A stretch of 31,155 nt of DNA, from the NCBI GenBank assembly GCA_942491955.1, contig CALOCV010000009.1:1-31155 (forward strand). Reading direction: 5' to 3'. The notes beneath the pieces are model-generated. The model had not been told where the DNA came from and did no database searches. It was given only the letters and a program-made list of their open reading frames with translations. Positions within the stretch are counted from its first letter, which is position 1; each line of letters starts with the position of its first letter. Shown piece after piece: positions 15,156 through 21,947 of the stretch. Position numbers and translations under genes: made by a program. The DNA comes from CALOCV01 sp942491955. GTDB lineage: Bacteria > Chlamydiota > Chlamydiia > Chlamydiales > CALOCV01.

Positions 15156-17000
15156 CTATTTATTGATTATCCCAAAAGCTTCCTTTTTTTCCGTTTTGGT
15201 ATTCTCAAAAGCTGTCTTTGCTTCTTGGGAATTTTTTATAAGGGGTGCAAGATACTGCAGCAACTTTCTTCCACTGGAAGGACCGTTTTTGTTCCATTTA
15301 TCCGCGTATACTTGAAACACAGAAGAAATGATCGACGCCTCTTGTCTCTCTAAAACTGCCTTTAAAAAAGCTGTATTAAAGGAATTCTTCGTCACACTGT
15401 TGTCAACAAACGTTACTGGCGTGGTTGTGTCTGCCTGTTTACCGATCAACCACTGAGCCGCACCCGATGCTGTATCTTGTGAAATATGTCTTGCTAAAAC
15501 AATCCCAAAAACCATTTTATGCTCGTTATCCCCCGATATTGGTTTCCAAGCCTCCGCTAAAGCATTCACTTCCAATTGATTTTCGCCCAAAGCATCTGTA
15601 CTCAATAATGTGTGATAGACGTAATAGTAATAATTCTTATTATTTTCTAATTTCAATGTATCACCTTTTACCTCAAGCTTGCCATCAATAGCTTTAAATT
15701 TACTGATGAATTCTGAATCTTTGTGGTTATTGATTGCAAAATTATCTAACGTTTTGCGCCATGCTTTTTTCTTTTCAGTTCCAACATCGCCAATTGGGAC
15801 CATTAGTTGATTCAAAGAATTTGCATTTAGATGACAAAAAATACTTTTATATAAATTACCAGCGCGATTTTTTTCGCAAGTTTTACAATGATTGGCCAAT
15901 TTTTCTATGCGTTTATCGGATAAATCGGAGCTACATTCTTTAATAAGCTGATCGATAAAATTTTTACCCGGGGTACTTTGATCTTCCTCTTGTAGCATAA
16001 ACTTAAAAAATTTCGTGTGAGATAAAGCCCAATCAGCAAACACCTCTTTTCCTTGTGGCTGCCAATTCAAAGACACACTCTGAAAAAATTGCAGAGTTTG
16101 AACAATTTCTGCTGCTCCGTCTTTCCGATTTAGCGCATTTACTCTTGTTGCTATACGATCCAATACATCATAGAATCTCGCCTCATCTTGAGGATTGAGA
16201 ATTCCCTTTGGTGGGTTCTGAAAATAACTTCGGATGCGTTGTGTAAAGGGTTGCATCGTGCTAACAAGCTGATCATCTTTTATACCTTTGCATGCTTTGA
16301 CCATCTCTCCGATAGGAGAAGAGAGCCAATTCGTCTGTTTCCAGTCGTTAATCGCTTGTTGTACTTCGGTGCTATCGCCATCGGTCTTCTGTAGCGTTGT
16401 AAAAAGTGTTTCCACGCGATCCTGTTTCCAGTCATCCGGAATGCGATTCAATAGCTGAGTGAAGTCTTCTTTTGTTCGAACGGACAATGCTCCTGAAGAC
16501 CAAAAGCTCGTCTCTTCGCCCTGCTTTTGTTGAAGGTTTGTTTTAAGAAAATCAACAATTTCCGTCTCAAGAGTTGGAAATTTGTCTTCTTTCCACTTCT
16601 GCACTAACTCCGCCAACTTAGGCAACTCTGGAGGAGTGTTGGGCTTCGTGGGTCCTGGTTTTGGAGTCTCCTTAGGTTTAGGATTCTCAGTGGGTTGAGG
16701 CGTTTTTTTCTCATTGATGAGGGTATACTTCTTTTTTCGTTGGATGGCTCCAACAAGGAGTTTCATTGCCGCAATCAACGGAACAATCACTGTCAAAGCC
16801 AGCATGACTTTTAAGGCTGTCTCTTTCCAGGTCGGTTTTTTTCCCTCGATAGAATGCAGAACCGTTTTTCCCTCCACCTTGCTTTCGTCAGGTTGGAGGT
16901 GATAAACCTCTCTACCTCGATAGAAATACGTTTGCAAAAGAGAAGGTTTTTTTTGCGGATCTGTGACGATAGGAACAACGGAAGAAATAGCTTGAGACAT
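15156..17000 (-). CDS. Large membrane-anchored protein, candidate effector or inclusion protein
   Basis: 614 residues from ATG 17000, chosen because AGAGGT lies 6 bases upstream; the ATG at 17021 lacks this. The N-terminal 60 residues are polar (SLLQTYFYRGREVYHLQPDE), then one hydrophobic segment TALKVMLALTVIVPLIAAMK (about 61-80) is followed by a basic RKKK stop. Next comes a Pro/Lys/Thr-rich linker (about 97-130) and about 480 residues of soluble, mostly helical sequence rich in Lys, Trp and Gln. There is no Sec signal. A polar N-terminus with a central membrane segment recalls type III-secreted chlamydial membrane proteins, but no domain is recognised, so the role is inference. It starts 68 bases after mnhG on the same strand. 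Confidence 0.75.
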   Translation of the reverse strand: MSQAISSVVPIVTDPQKKPSLLQTYFYRGREVYHLQPDESKVEGKTVLHSIEGKKPTWKETALKVMLALTVIVPLIAAMKLLVGAIQRKKKYTLINEKKTPQPTENPKPKETPKPGPTKPNTPPELPKLAELVQKWKEDKFPTLETEIVDFLKTNLQQKQGEETSFWSSGALSVRTKEDFTQLLNRIPDDWKQDRVETLFTTLQKTDGDSTEVQQAINDWKQTNWLSSPIGEMVKACKGIKDDQLVSTMQPFTQRIRSYFQNPPKGILNPQDEARFYDVLDRIATRVNALNRKDGAAEIVQTLQFFQSVSLNWQPQGKEVFADWALSHTKFFKFMLQEEDQSTPGKNFIDQLIKECSSDLSDKRIEKLANHCKTCEKNRAGNLYKSIFCHLNANSLNQLMVPIGDVGTEKKKAWRKTLDNFAINNHKDSEFISKFKAIDGKLEVKGDTLKLENNKNYYYYVYHTLLSTDALGENQLEVNALAEAWKPISGDNEHKMVFGIVLARHISQDTASGAAQWLIGKQADTTTPVTFVDNSVTKNSFNTAFLKAVLERQEASIISSVFQVYADKWNKNGPSSGRKLLQYLAPLIKNSQEAKTAFENTKTEKKEAFGIINK

Positions 17001-17068
17001 AATGACCTCTGGTTTTTTCAAAGAATAGAGGAGAGTCTACGGAAAATGCCTTTTCTCAGAAACCTCTT

Positions 17069-17356
17069 TTACGGCCTTTTGCCAAAAATACGGAAACCGA
17101 GAAGGGCAAAGAGGTGCCCCGCTAGAGGGATGGTGATAGCCAAGAAGAGAATGGCGAAAAACACTTTGATCCCAACGTGGGAAAAGCCAACAGCAAAGGC
17201 CAAGGCAATAAGCATCAAAGAAATGCCTAGTGTCAATGCCTTAGAAAGGGAATGCGCTCTACAAAAGATGTCGGGTAAACGAACGACACCGAGACTACCG
17301 ATGAATATAAAGAGCGACCCGAGAACCAAAAAAAAGGCGACGCAATATTCACTCAT
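17069..17356 (-). CDS. mnhG: Mrp-type Na+/H+ antiporter subunit G
   Basis: 95 residues from ATG 17356, a small membrane subunit with three hydrophobic segments (VAFFLVLGSLFIFIGSLGVV, LGISLMLIALAFAVGF, IKVFFAILFLAITIPLAGHL). The signature GVVRLPDIFCRAHSLSKALT matches the family RxPDxxxRxHAxxKA pattern. An open frame reaches 17452, but those residues lie antisense-like inside mnhF. The start overlaps the mnhF stop by 8 bases. It is the last gene of the mnhDEFG half-operon. Confidence 0.9.
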   Translation of the reverse strand: MSEYCVAFFLVLGSLFIFIGSLGVVRLPDIFCRAHSLSKALTLGISLMLIALAFAVGFSHVGIKVFFAILFLAITIPLAGHLFALLGFRIFGKRP

Positions 17357-17633
17357 CTCTTTTCTCCTCGATTTCGAGATCGAGCAAATAGTCGAGAAAT
17401 GCCACCGTGCTCGTAAACCCCAACAAACAAAAAAGCAAAAAGACTTCGACATAAAAAATGGATCGGCTTTGGATGGATAAAACCACGATAAATCCGAGAA
17501 TTGTGATCGTTAACGTATCAAAAGCGAGAATGCGATCGAGAGATGTCGGTCCTCGAATGAGGCGATAACTCCCAAGAAACAGTGAAATGCTCAACAAAAC
17601 ATAACTGATCGTGATAGCTCCGTAAACGATCAT
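17349..17633 (-). CDS. mnhF: Mrp-type Na+/H+ antiporter subunit F
   Basis: 94 residues, three hydrophobic helices. The family core RLIRGPTSLDRILAFDTLTI is at about 24-43, with the conserved GP.DR.lA.D pattern. The Asp pair in this motif is typical of MrpF. The start overlaps the mnhE stop by 4 bases and the end overlaps mnhG, so translation is coupled along mnhDEFG. The C-terminus ends in a charged EIEEKRDE tail. Confidence 0.92.
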   Translation of the reverse strand: MIVYGAITISYVLLSISLFLGSYRLIRGPTSLDRILAFDTLTITILGFIVVLSIQSRSIFYVEVFLLFCLLGFTSTVAFLDYLLDLEIEEKRDE

Positions 17634-17959
17634 CGCATAAATCCTAGAAGGGGTTGTAAAATGTCCTCTTGCAAACTTTTTTGAATCTTTTCATCACTCT
17701 CTTCGCTCATTGCATGGATAAGAAGGCGACGGGGATCGAGCTCTACTTCAACACATGTCGTTCCTGGTGTCAACGTAATGAGATGGGCGAAAATCAACAA
17801 TTCCGTCTTGGTCAAACCCGTTCCTTCGACGAAAAACATTCTTCCATGAATGCGGTTCCTGGGAAAAAAAAGGACCTGTTTTGCCACGGTCATATTGGCT
17901 TTGACGAACACAAAGAGAAAATGTACAAAAAAAACCATGCATGCAATGACGCGTCTCAC
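17630..17959 (-). CDS. mnhE: Mrp-type Na+/H+ antiporter subunit E, short form
   Basis: 109 residues against about 150-170 in most MrpE proteins. The conserved C-terminal part is intact: KANMTVAKQVLFFP, GLTKTELLIFAHLITLTPGT and LDPRRLLIHAM. The missing part is the first pair of membrane helices, leaving a single N-terminal hydrophobic segment (VIACMVFFVHFLFVFV). It overlaps mnhD by 4 bases and mnhF by 4 bases, so the gene is in context and apparently expressed. It is either a natural short form or an N-terminal truncation. Confidence 0.87.
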   Translation of the reverse strand: MRRVIACMVFFVHFLFVFVKANMTVAKQVLFFPRNRIHGRMFFVEGTGLTKTELLIFAHLITLTPGTTCVEVELDPRRLLIHAMSEESDEKIQKSLQEDILQPLLGFMR

Positions 17960-19455
17960 TGTGTTCCTCCTTCCAAAACGGCCATTAAATGCTCTCGATC
18001 AGAGGCTTGCAGGGCTGCTTTGTCAACAAAAGAGACCATCCATTGTGCTCCAAGGCCCATAGCTAACGACAGCAAAACGGGCAGAATAAGGCTACCTCGA
18101 ACCGACCAATGAGGTAGACGCACCGGAAGAACTCCCTGCTTTTCAGGTCCCCAAAAGGCTTGTGTCCAAATTTTCATCATACTGAATAGAGTTAACCATC
18201 CCGTGACCACAGCAATGCCTACTAGCACCGTGTGCTGTGTTCGGATCCCTTCGACGAGAACGAGGTATTTGGCAAAAAAACCACTTAATGGGGGAATTCC
18301 CGCTAAAGAGAGGGCTTGGAAGAGAAAAAGAAACCCAACAAACGGGAGAAGTCCCCACAGATGTCCCATCTTCTTCAGCTCGTCCGTACCATAGAGATAG
18401 GCTCCACACCCACCTACGAGGAAAAGAGATCCTTTAACGACAACGTTGTGTAACGTATAAAAAATTGCAGCGGCCATCGCAGGTGTTGATCGCATCCCTA
18501 TGGCAAAAATCATAAAGCCAATTTGACTAACGATGTGATAGGACAGAATTTTTTTTATTGTATTTTGCGCAACAGCTCCTAGTACCCCTAAGAGCATGGT
18601 AAAGCCAGAAATCCAGAGGAGAAGCATTTCGGGGATGACCAACTTCTCCGGAAATACGGAAGAGAAGAGACGAATGAGAACATAAATGCCTACCTTAGTC
18701 AAAATGCCTGCATAGATGGCAGCCAGAGGGGTAGGAAGAATGGGATAACTCGTCGGCAACCAAAAGTATAAAGGGAAAAGAGCGGCTTTTAATCCAAAGA
18801 TCACAATGGAAAACAGAGCGAGGAGTTGAAACGCCCAGATGTGTTGCTCTTGCGAAGCAAACGTTGCCAAATGGGCAAAATTGAGCGTTCCAAAATATCC
18901 GTATGCAAAACCTGCTGCTGTAAGGAAAATGAGCGAACCGATCAAATTCATCACGATATAGATGGCGGCATGGGGCAATTGCTTTTGATCAGCTTCCAAT
19001 GTCATCAATCCATACGAGGAGAGAAGCATCACTTCAAAAGCGACAAAAAGGTTAAAAAAATCACCCGTGATGAGAGAGAGATTCACTCCTGCTAAGAGAA
19101 GAAAAAGTAAGGGATAGCGCAAAGGAGATTCTTCTTCGATTTCTTCTGTAGAAAAAGCATAGAGAAGAGAGGAAAAAAGGATGAACGCACAGAAAAAGAG
19201 AAAAAGAGAGGAGAGTAAATCAATGACAAGAACGATACCGAATGGGGCGTTCCACCCTCCTATTAAAGAGAAAAGGAGTTCCCCTCCATAGTTGCGTTGG
19301 ATAAAAAACCCTTCAAGGCAAAGAAGGGAAAAAATCACAAATCCCACAAATCCCCTTCTGACGGTACTTGGTCTCCCCCACAAAAGGAGGAGAAGGGCAG
19401 AAAATAAAGGAATCAGTACAGGAAGAATAACCACGATATACCACCGAAAAGCCAT
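17956..19455 (-). CDS. mnhD: Mrp-type Na+/H+ antiporter subunit D (NuoM/NuoN-like)
   Basis: 499 residues, a multi-helix membrane protein related to complex I subunits NuoM/N. Typical elements are the helix-5 glutamate in GDFFNLFVAFEVMLLSSYGL, AALFPLYFWLPTSYPILPTP and KIGIY-like ILTKVGIYVLIRL, the HxxxH-like SYHIVSQIGFMIFAIGM, then TLHNVVVKGSLFL and SLAGIPPLSGFFAKY. The ATG at 19455 starts the first membrane helix; the frame is open to 19626, but that part overlaps the divergent ATPase gene. Normally mnhD follows mnhC directly; here 1.7 kb with an opposite-strand ATPase and a repeat intervenes, so a separate promoter is needed. Confidence 0.95.
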   Translation of the reverse strand: MAFRWYIVVILPVLIPLFSALLLLLWGRPSTVRRGFVGFVIFSLLCLEGFFIQRNYGGELLFSLIGGWNAPFGIVLVIDLLSSLFLFFCAFILFSSLLYAFSTEEIEEESPLRYPLLFLLLAGVNLSLITGDFFNLFVAFEVMLLSSYGLMTLEADQKQLPHAAIYIVMNLIGSLIFLTAAGFAYGYFGTLNFAHLATFASQEQHIWAFQLLALFSIVIFGLKAALFPLYFWLPTSYPILPTPLAAIYAGILTKVGIYVLIRLFSSVFPEKLVIPEMLLLWISGFTMLLGVLGAVAQNTIKKILSYHIVSQIGFMIFAIGMRSTPAMAAAIFYTLHNVVVKGSLFLVGGCGAYLYGTDELKKMGHLWGLLPFVGFLFLFQALSLAGIPPLSGFFAKYLVLVEGIRTQHTVLVGIAVVTGWLTLFSMMKIWTQAFWGPEKQGVLPVRLPHWSVRGSLILPVLLSLAMGLGAQWMVSFVDKAALQASDREHLMAVLEGGTQ

Positions 19456-19476
19456 CTTATACGAACTATGATAAAG

Positions 19477-19530
19477 TTGGCATTTTTCTTTTTCCGGAGT
19501 ACAATACGGAAAAGAGCAATATTTTCCGGA
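19477..19530 (+). promoter_or_regulatory. Promoter and operator-like half-sites of the first DUF4143 ATPase
   Basis: TTGGCA (19477-19482), a 17-base spacer and TACAAT (19500-19505) form a near-consensus promoter. Three half-sites of one motif overlap it: TTTTCCG (19490-19496), CGGAAAA (19507-19513) and TTTTCCG (19522-19528). They form inverted repeats across the -10 box and across the likely start of transcription (about 19512). This arrangement suggests repression, possibly autoregulation. The divergent mnhD promoter must share this 86-base gap. Confidence 0.55.
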
Positions 19531-19541
19531 ATATACTACGA

Positions 19542-20897
19542 ATGTTTGAAGAAGTCCTCGTCCTCCAAAATCTCCACTGGTCTGGGGAATTCTACGATAT
19601 AGGGGTAGAACGCTCTTGTTTCTCACTTCTTGTCGACTATTTCGCTACCGGACAGGTTGTTGCGATTACCGGGGTACGTCGAGCAGGGAAAAGCACGTTG
19701 ATCAAGCAATTAATTAACCATCTTATTCTCAATGAAGGGGCGGATCCGCGTTCGATTTTATTTGCAAATCTCGAGCATCCTTACTTAAGCCCTTACCGTG
19801 AAGAATCTTCTGCTCTTCAACGACTCTATGATGATTACGTGAAAATGATGCAGCCCAAAGGAAAAATCTATATTTTCCTCGATGAAGTACAATTTTTTAA
19901 AGAATGGCCTGTTTTTGTAAAAGCACACCACGAAATGAAAACAGCTCGTTTTGTCGTGACCGGATCCAATGCAGCCATGCTCTCATCGGATATGGTAACC
20001 CTGTTATCGGGAAGAAGTCTCCCCCTTGAAATCTTTCCTTTCTCTTTTCGTGAAGTCGCCACAAGTCGAGATATATCCACCGAGACTCTTCTTTCACGGA
20101 CACAAAATAAATTATTGTTGCAAAAACTCCTTGAAGAATTTCTTCAATATGGTGGGTTTCCTACTGTTATTTTGTGCGACACAAAAAAAACCGCCTTCGA
20201 TATCTTGGGTGCCCATGCACGGACTGTCCTGCTTCAAGATGTCGTTCCTCGTCTTGGCATTCGCAAACCGGCAGCATTGGAACGCCTCTATGTTTATCTC
20301 GTTTCAAATATTGGTAAATTATTTACCTACCAAGGATTGGGGAAACTGTTTGATCTCTCCGATAAAAGTATTAAAGAATATCTACAAGCTCTTAGCGACG
20401 CGCATCTTTTATACGAAGTGGATCTTTTCTCCTATTCTTTGAAACAGCAAATCCGCTCTCCAAAAAAAATCTACAGCATCGATACAGGACAAACCAATGC
20501 CATGGGATTTAACTTTAGCTCAAATCGAGGACGCCTTCTTGAAAATCTCCTCTTTATCGATTTCAAACGTTTAGGGTGTGAAGTCTACTACTACAAAAAT
20601 TCCAATCAATGGAAAGTTGATTTTGTTGTGAGAAAAGGGAAAAAAAGCGCTTTAGTCCAAGTCTCATGGGATCTTACCGACCCTTCTGTCTATGAGAGGG
20701 AATGTCGCTCCCTTGAAGAAGCACGACAAGAATTGGGGCAGCAACAGACAACCCTTATTACAGAAGAACCTCTACTTCGAAAAAATTCTTCCAAAACCAT
20801 CCATATGGTATCCGCTGAAGAATATCTTATTCTACCCCAGGAGGAGCGGCTAGAGCTTCTCTTTGAAACGGACGATAATACGAACCCTAATCAATAA
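19542..20897 (+). CDS. AAA ATPase with DUF4143 domain (AAA_14 family), copy A
   Basis: A 451-residue protein. The N-terminal AAA_14 ATPase has Walker A GVRRAGKST (44-52), Walker B IYIFLDEVQ (109-117) and a sensor-like VVTGSNA (138-144). A winged-helix-like middle (KLFDLSDKSIKEYLQALSDA) is followed by the DUF4143 end with a PD-(D/E)XK-like pattern: GRLLENLLFIDFKRLG, KVDFVVRKG, ALVQVSW. Proteins of this family are widespread, often laterally acquired, and have no settled function. The gene stands on the opposite strand between mnhC and mnhD, with its own promoter. It is only distantly similar to the second ATPase at 24361-25521, so it is not a recent duplicate. Confidence 0.88.
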   Translation: MFEEVLVLQNLHWSGEFYDIGVERSCFSLLVDYFATGQVVAITGVRRAGKSTLIKQLINHLILNEGADPRSILFANLEHPYLSPYREESSALQRLYDDYVKMMQPKGKIYIFLDEVQFFKEWPVFVKAHHEMKTARFVVTGSNAAMLSSDMVTLLSGRSLPLEIFPFSFREVATSRDISTETLLSRTQNKLLLQKLLEEFLQYGGFPTVILCDTKKTAFDILGAHARTVLLQDVVPRLGIRKPAALERLYVYLVSNIGKLFTYQGLGKLFDLSDKSIKEYLQALSDAHLLYEVDLFSYSLKQQIRSPKKIYSIDTGQTNAMGFNFSSNRGRLLENLLFIDFKRLGCEVYYYKNSNQWKVDFVVRKGKKSALVQVSWDLTDPSVYERECRSLEEARQELGQQQTTLITEEPLLRKNSSKTIHMVSAEEYLILPQEERLELLFETDDNTNPNQ

Positions 20898-20903
20898 CTC
20901 ACC

Positions 20904-21071
20904 TTATACCAATTCCGGTAAGAAAATGCACAAATTGATCTTCATCTTTCTTTGCGCAATCTGTTTTTCTATCTTGCAAACTCACAAGAGTTTGCTGCGA
21001 TCTCCAAAACAAATTTCGCAAAAAAATCCTGAATCCACTTTATGCATTTTCTTACCGGAATTGGTGTTATA
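20904..21071. repeat. Family I MITE-like inverted-repeat element, copy 3
   Basis: A 168-bp element in the opposite orientation to copies 2 and 4, with the same terminal inverted repeats (ACCAATTCCGGTAAGAAAAT on the left, its inverse on the right). The core matches copies 2 and 4 at nearly every base and that of copy 1 closely. It begins 7 bases after the DUF4143 ATPase stop codon, within the segment that splits the mnh locus. Confidence 0.93.
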
Positions 21072-21122
21072 CCAAACGCGATAAATATACCCAAACAACT
21101 TCAAGAATTGGATTCAATGCAA

Positions 21123-21171
21123 GGCCGCTTTAGCGGCCGTTCAGGGGGTTTGGGGGAACGGGTTCCCCCAA
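21123..21171. repeat. Two adjacent GC-rich hairpins
   Basis: GGCCGC-TTTA-GCGGCC (21123-21138) is followed by TTGGGGGAAC-GG-GTTCCCCCAA (21150-21171). They lie between the end of repeat copy 3 and the mnhC terminator. They may block read-through from the plus-strand ATPase gene, although no T-run follows on that strand. Confidence 0.55.
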
Positions 21172-21172
21172 G

Positions 21173-21204
21173 AAAAAAGATGACACACTCTATGGCGTGT
21201 CATC
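21173..21204 (-). terminator. Rho-independent terminator of mnhABC, containing the mnhC stop codon
   Basis: On the minus strand GATGACACGC-CATAGA-GTGTGTCATC (one G-U pair) is followed immediately by six T residues. The mnhC stop codon TAG is in the loop, and the last four mnhC residues (DDTP) are encoded by the stem. The stem arms match the GTGTCATC ends of the family II repeats placed back to back. Confidence 0.85.
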
Positions 21205-21492
21205 TCGAAGTTGGAAGAGATAAATGATTAGATAGGCGGTAAGGCCGAAGCTGATGACGATGGCGGTGAGGATGAGTGCTTGAGGAAGGGGATCTACGCT
21301 CTGTTTCATCCCTTGGAGGATGATGGGAACGGTTTTTCCTCGGGGATCGCCCGACATGGAGAGAATAAAAACATTAACGGCATTGGAAAGAAGGATGTTG
21401 CCAAAGAGAAAGCGGATCCAAGAGGGTTGGAGAACGAGATAGGTGCCGATACCAAAAAAAAATCCGATGAAAAGGATGATATCGAGGGTCAT
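21190..21492 (-). CDS. mnhC: Mrp-type Na+/H+ antiporter subunit C (NuoK-like)
   Basis: 100 residues, three membrane helices. The NuoK-like core is clear: RFLFGNILLSNAVNVFIL and the conserved DPLPQALILTAIVISFGLTA (residues 67-86). Length is slightly below the usual 105-115. The start overlaps the mnhB stop by 4 bases. The final residues RDDTP and the stop codon lie inside the terminator hairpin, so mnhABC is now a closed transcription unit separate from mnhDEFG. Confidence 0.93.
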   Translation of the reverse strand: MTLDIILFIGFFFGIGTYLVLQPSWIRFLFGNILLSNAVNVFILSMSGDPRGKTVPIILQGMKQSVDPLPQALILTAIVISFGLTAYLIIYLFQLRDDTP

Positions 21493-21947
21493 GGGTCACC
21501 TCTTCTTCGATAACGTTCCCGCTCTGTGGGTGTTAATGGGGGTTCTTTCCGTTTGGCTCGGAAAAGACTAAATCCAATTTTTCCTACAACGCCAAGCACA
21601 ATGAAATAAATACCAATATCAAAAAGAAGCGCAGAAGAAATAGGACCTATTTTCCAGTGTGTTAGAAAAGCAAAACCCCAAAAGAGCGGAATGACTCCAA
21701 CAATGAGCGAAAGAAAGAAACCACCTATAGCCCAACGGAACAAATCTTTTCCCAAAAAACTTTCCACATCTTGTGATGGCAGAGCAATGATCAGCAAAAT
21801 CCAAGAGACGGCACTGGTTAATCCGGCAATGAACCCTCCTCCTGGAAGTTGATGCCCACGCAACAAGAGGTAGATGGCGAGGAAATTCACGAGATAGAAT
21901 AGTATGGGAACAAAAGCACGTAATAGAGGAGATGCACTGGTTTTCAT
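21489..21947 (-). CDS. mnhB: Mrp-type Na+/H+ antiporter subunit B
   Basis: 152 residues from ATG 21947, four membrane helices. The MrpB signature LLRGHQLPGGGFIAGLTSAV is at about 29-48. The open frame extends to 22010, but ATG 21947 forms an ATGA overlap with the mnhA stop and begins with the expected SPLLRAFVPILFY helix. The C-terminal tail after the last helix is charged (RAKRKEPPLTPTERERYRRR). Confidence 0.93.
   Translation of the reverse strand: MKTSASPLLRAFVPILFYLVNFLAIYLLLRGHQLPGGGFIAGLTSAVSWILLIIALPSQDVESFLGKDLFRWAIGGFFLSLIVGVIPLFWGFAFLTHWKIGPISSALLFDIGIYFIVLGVVGKIGFSLFRAKRKEPPLTPTERERYRRRGDP

Noticed and set aside
19456..19626. N-terminal extension of MnhD to 19626
   Set aside because: It runs antisense into the divergent ATPase gene and its promoter; the first membrane helix starts right after Met 19455.
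20863..21084. ORF-like readings through the family I repeats (also at 2257-2442, 12309-12506, 12375-12587)
   Set aside because: The same peptide pieces (SLQDRKTD..., LQTHKSLLRSPKQ) recur in every repeat copy and frame, without start signals; they are translations of the hairpin.
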